From contig CAAFWE010000227.1 of the NCBI GenBank assembly GCA_900766655.1, positions 1 to 16,426 on the forward strand: a stretch of 16,426 bases of DNA, in the 5' to 3' direction. The notes under the pieces are model-generated. The model did not search any database. It saw only the letters and a list, made by a program, of their open reading frames with translations, and was not told the DNA's origin. This DNA is from an uncultured Alistipes sp. GTDB taxonomy: Bacteria; Bacteroidota; Bacteroidia; Bacteroidales; Rikenellaceae. Shown one piece after another: positions 15,457 to 16,426 of the stretch (positions are counted from its first letter, which is position 1; the number at the start of each line of letters is the position of its first letter). The translations under genes and the position numbers were made by a program.

Positions 15457-15475
15457 ATATTTGTGAAACAAATAT
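15457..15475. promoter_or_regulatory. Perfect inverted repeat over the operon promoter
   Basis: ATATTTGT-GAA-ACAAATAT is a perfect 8-bp inverted repeat with a 3-base spacer. It covers the -7 box and probable transcript start of the long minus-strand operon. It could be a repressor operator, or partly a by-product of the A/T-rich -7 sequence. Confidence 0.4.
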
Positions 15476-15499
15476 ACGAATTATTGACGAGGAAACAAA
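15469..15499 (-). promoter_or_regulatory. Promoter of the DUF4435-GH57-GRE-eda operon
   Basis: On the minus strand TTTG (15496-15499), then exactly 19 bases, then TATATTTG (15469-15476), matching both Bacteroidetes boxes. The start codon of the DUF4435 gene is 26 bases further on. No comparable promoter was seen in the short gaps between the genes downstream, so this may drive all nine. Confidence 0.75.
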
Positions 15500-15509
15500 A
15501 AATATTTGC

Positions 15510-15517
15510 TACTTTTG
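15510..15517 (+). promoter_or_regulatory. -7 promoter element of the SUI1 gene
   Basis: TACTTTTG matches TAnnTTTG and lies 27 bases before the ATG at 15545. No good TTTG box is found 19-21 bases upstream. It is divergent from, and interleaved with, the sugar-operon promoter. Confidence 0.6.
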
Positions 15518-15544
15518 CATCGTTATTTGAAAGTTGAATACGAA

Positions 15545-15883
15545 ATGGCTGATTGGAAAGAGCGACTCGGAATGGTCTATTCGACAAATCCCGACTTCAC
15601 ATACGACTGCGGCGAGGTGGCCGAGGAGGCAACTCTCGCACCCGAGAAGCAGTCGCTTCGCGTATGGCGCGACACTAAAGGACGCGGTGGCAAGGTGGCT
15701 ACCGTAGTGCGTGGCTTTGTAGGCAAAAGTGACGACTTAGAGGCACTCGGTCGCGACCTCAAGAAGGGTTGTGGCGTGGGTGGTTCGGTCAAGGATGGCG
15801 AGATAATCATCCAGGGCGACCATCGTGACCGCGTCACCGCTCTGCTCGTTCAAAAGGGTTACACCCAAACCAAAAAGGTCTAA
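15545..15883 (+). CDS. SUI1/YciH-type translation initiation factor
   Basis: 112 residues from ATG 15545 (MADWKERLGMVYSTNPD). An upstream in-frame ATG at 15506 overlaps the promoter -7 box and is rejected. The SUI1 domain fills the C-terminal two-thirds: RVWRDTKGRGGKVATVVRGF, then LKKGCGVGGSVKDGEIIIQG (about 76-95), ending in a helix with 'ALLVQKGY'. Bacterial members (YciH) resemble eIF1 and bind the small ribosomal subunit; their physiological role is only partly understood. The gene is 37 bases ahead of the next plus-strand gene with no terminator between. Confidence 0.92.
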   Translation: MADWKERLGMVYSTNPDFTYDCGEVAEEATLAPEKQSLRVWRDTKGRGGKVATVVRGFVGKSDDLEALGRDLKKGCGVGGSVKDGEIIIQGDHRDRVTALLVQKGYTQTKKV

Positions 15884-15920
15884 TTCGACACTCTGACAGG
15901 AAGGCAAACTCTTGGATAGG

Positions 15921-16399
15921 ATGAGGGGAAAGATTCGTCATATCATAGTCGCCATCGTTGCGCTTGTGGCAGCATCGTCGGCATCGGCACAATACTACTC
16001 GTGGGGTGCCGACCCGACCTATATGCAGTGGTACAAGCTCAAGGGCGACAAGATTGATGTCATCTACCCCGACACCTCGCGCACCCTCGGCTACAAGATG
16101 ATGCACTATGCCCAAGCGGTGCAACCATCCATCGACTTCGGATTCCGCCACGGGCCGATGAAGATTCCATTTGTGATTCACCCCGAGAACTTCTCGTCGA
16201 ATGGTATGGTAATGTGGTTGCCAAAGCGTGTTGAGATCCTCTCGTCGCCTGCGGTGAGTGGCTATTCGATGCCTTGGCTCAAGCAGCTCGCAGCCCACGA
16301 ATATCGTCACGCAGTGCAATACAACAACCTCAACCGCCACACCTTCCGCGCGCTCTACTACCTTCTGGGCGAGCAGGGAGCGCTGGTCAGCCTGGTCGG
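15921..16399 (+). CDS. Exported TolB/PD40-like protein with HEYRH metallopeptidase motif (3' truncated)
   Basis: About 160 genuine residues are visible before the sequence becomes adapter. A Sec signal (MRGKIRHIIVAIVALVAASSASA|Q) leads into a domain with a gluzincin-like zinc motif AAHEYRHAVQ (H126, E127, H130). Similar Bacteroidetes proteins are about 1000 residues, with this peptidase-like part followed by a TolB-type beta-propeller that lies beyond the window. That comparison is from memory and the propeller cannot be seen. The role is unknown, probably envelope-associated. The final translated residues (DRKSTRLN) come from adapter sequence and should be discarded; a few bases before 16400 may also be unreliable. 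Confidence 0.7.
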
Positions 16400-16426
16400 A
16401 GATCGGAAGAGCACACGTCTGAACTC
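16400..16426. other. Illumina TruSeq adapter remnant
   Basis: The final 27 bases begin AGATCGGAAGAGC and continue as the standard TruSeq read-1 adapter. Its translation gives the well-known contaminant string RKSTRLN. This is a sequencing or assembly artefact, not genome. Confidence 0.97.

Noticed and set aside
1..16426. Very frequent CTCGAG/TCGAG words, considered as a restriction or binding signal
   Set aside because: They fall in coding frames and follow from codon preference (CTC, GAG, TCG); no periodic or intergenic clustering was seen.

Overview
The window looks like chromosomal DNA from an anaerobic gut-type Bacteroidales, possibly close to Alistipes/Rikenellaceae. Three things point there. 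The promoters have the Bacteroidetes form (TTTG, about 19-20 bases, then TAnnTTTG) and genes show no clear Shine-Dalgarno sequences. The DUF4837 lipoprotein and the TolB/PD40-like metallopeptidase are types typical of that phylum. The Eda aldolase also resembles Bacteroidales versions. The genus is a guess.

Layout. Positions 1-1129 (minus): a partial YiiX/NlpC-P60-like lipoprotein downstream of ubiX. Positions 1254-3379 (plus): a two-gene unit, DUF4837 lipoprotein plus exported glycerophosphodiester phosphodiesterase, closed by a strong terminator at 3399-3430. Positions 3431-3850: non-coding apart from tRNA-His(GTG) on minus. This stretch holds a tandem 18-bp repeat that copies the tRNA's 3' end, and several hairpins. 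Positions 3877-15442 (minus): nine tightly packed co-directional genes, in transcription order DUF4435/TOPRIM-like protein, secreted GH57-like glycoside hydrolase, glycyl-radical activating enzyme, glycyl radical enzyme (GRE), sugar-porter MFS transporter, aldose 1-epimerase, lactonase-family beta-propeller, 2-keto-3-deoxygluconate kinase and KDPG aldolase. Positions 15545-16399 (plus): a SUI1/YciH translation factor and the start of a large exported HEYRH protein. The last 27 bases are Illumina adapter sequence, not genome.

The main system is the minus-strand operon. It joins a GRE with its activase to glycan cleavage, sugar import, anomer conversion, lactone hydrolysis and the lower Entner-Doudoroff steps (KdgK, Eda). 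No ordinary sugar-acid dehydratase is present. The GRE keeps a Cys-x-Glu active-site motif typical of radical dehydratases and lyases. My working hypothesis is that the GRE makes the 2-keto-3-deoxy sugar acid (or another C-O cleaved sugar) that feeds KdgK and Eda. That role is inferred from gene context and motifs and is not proven.
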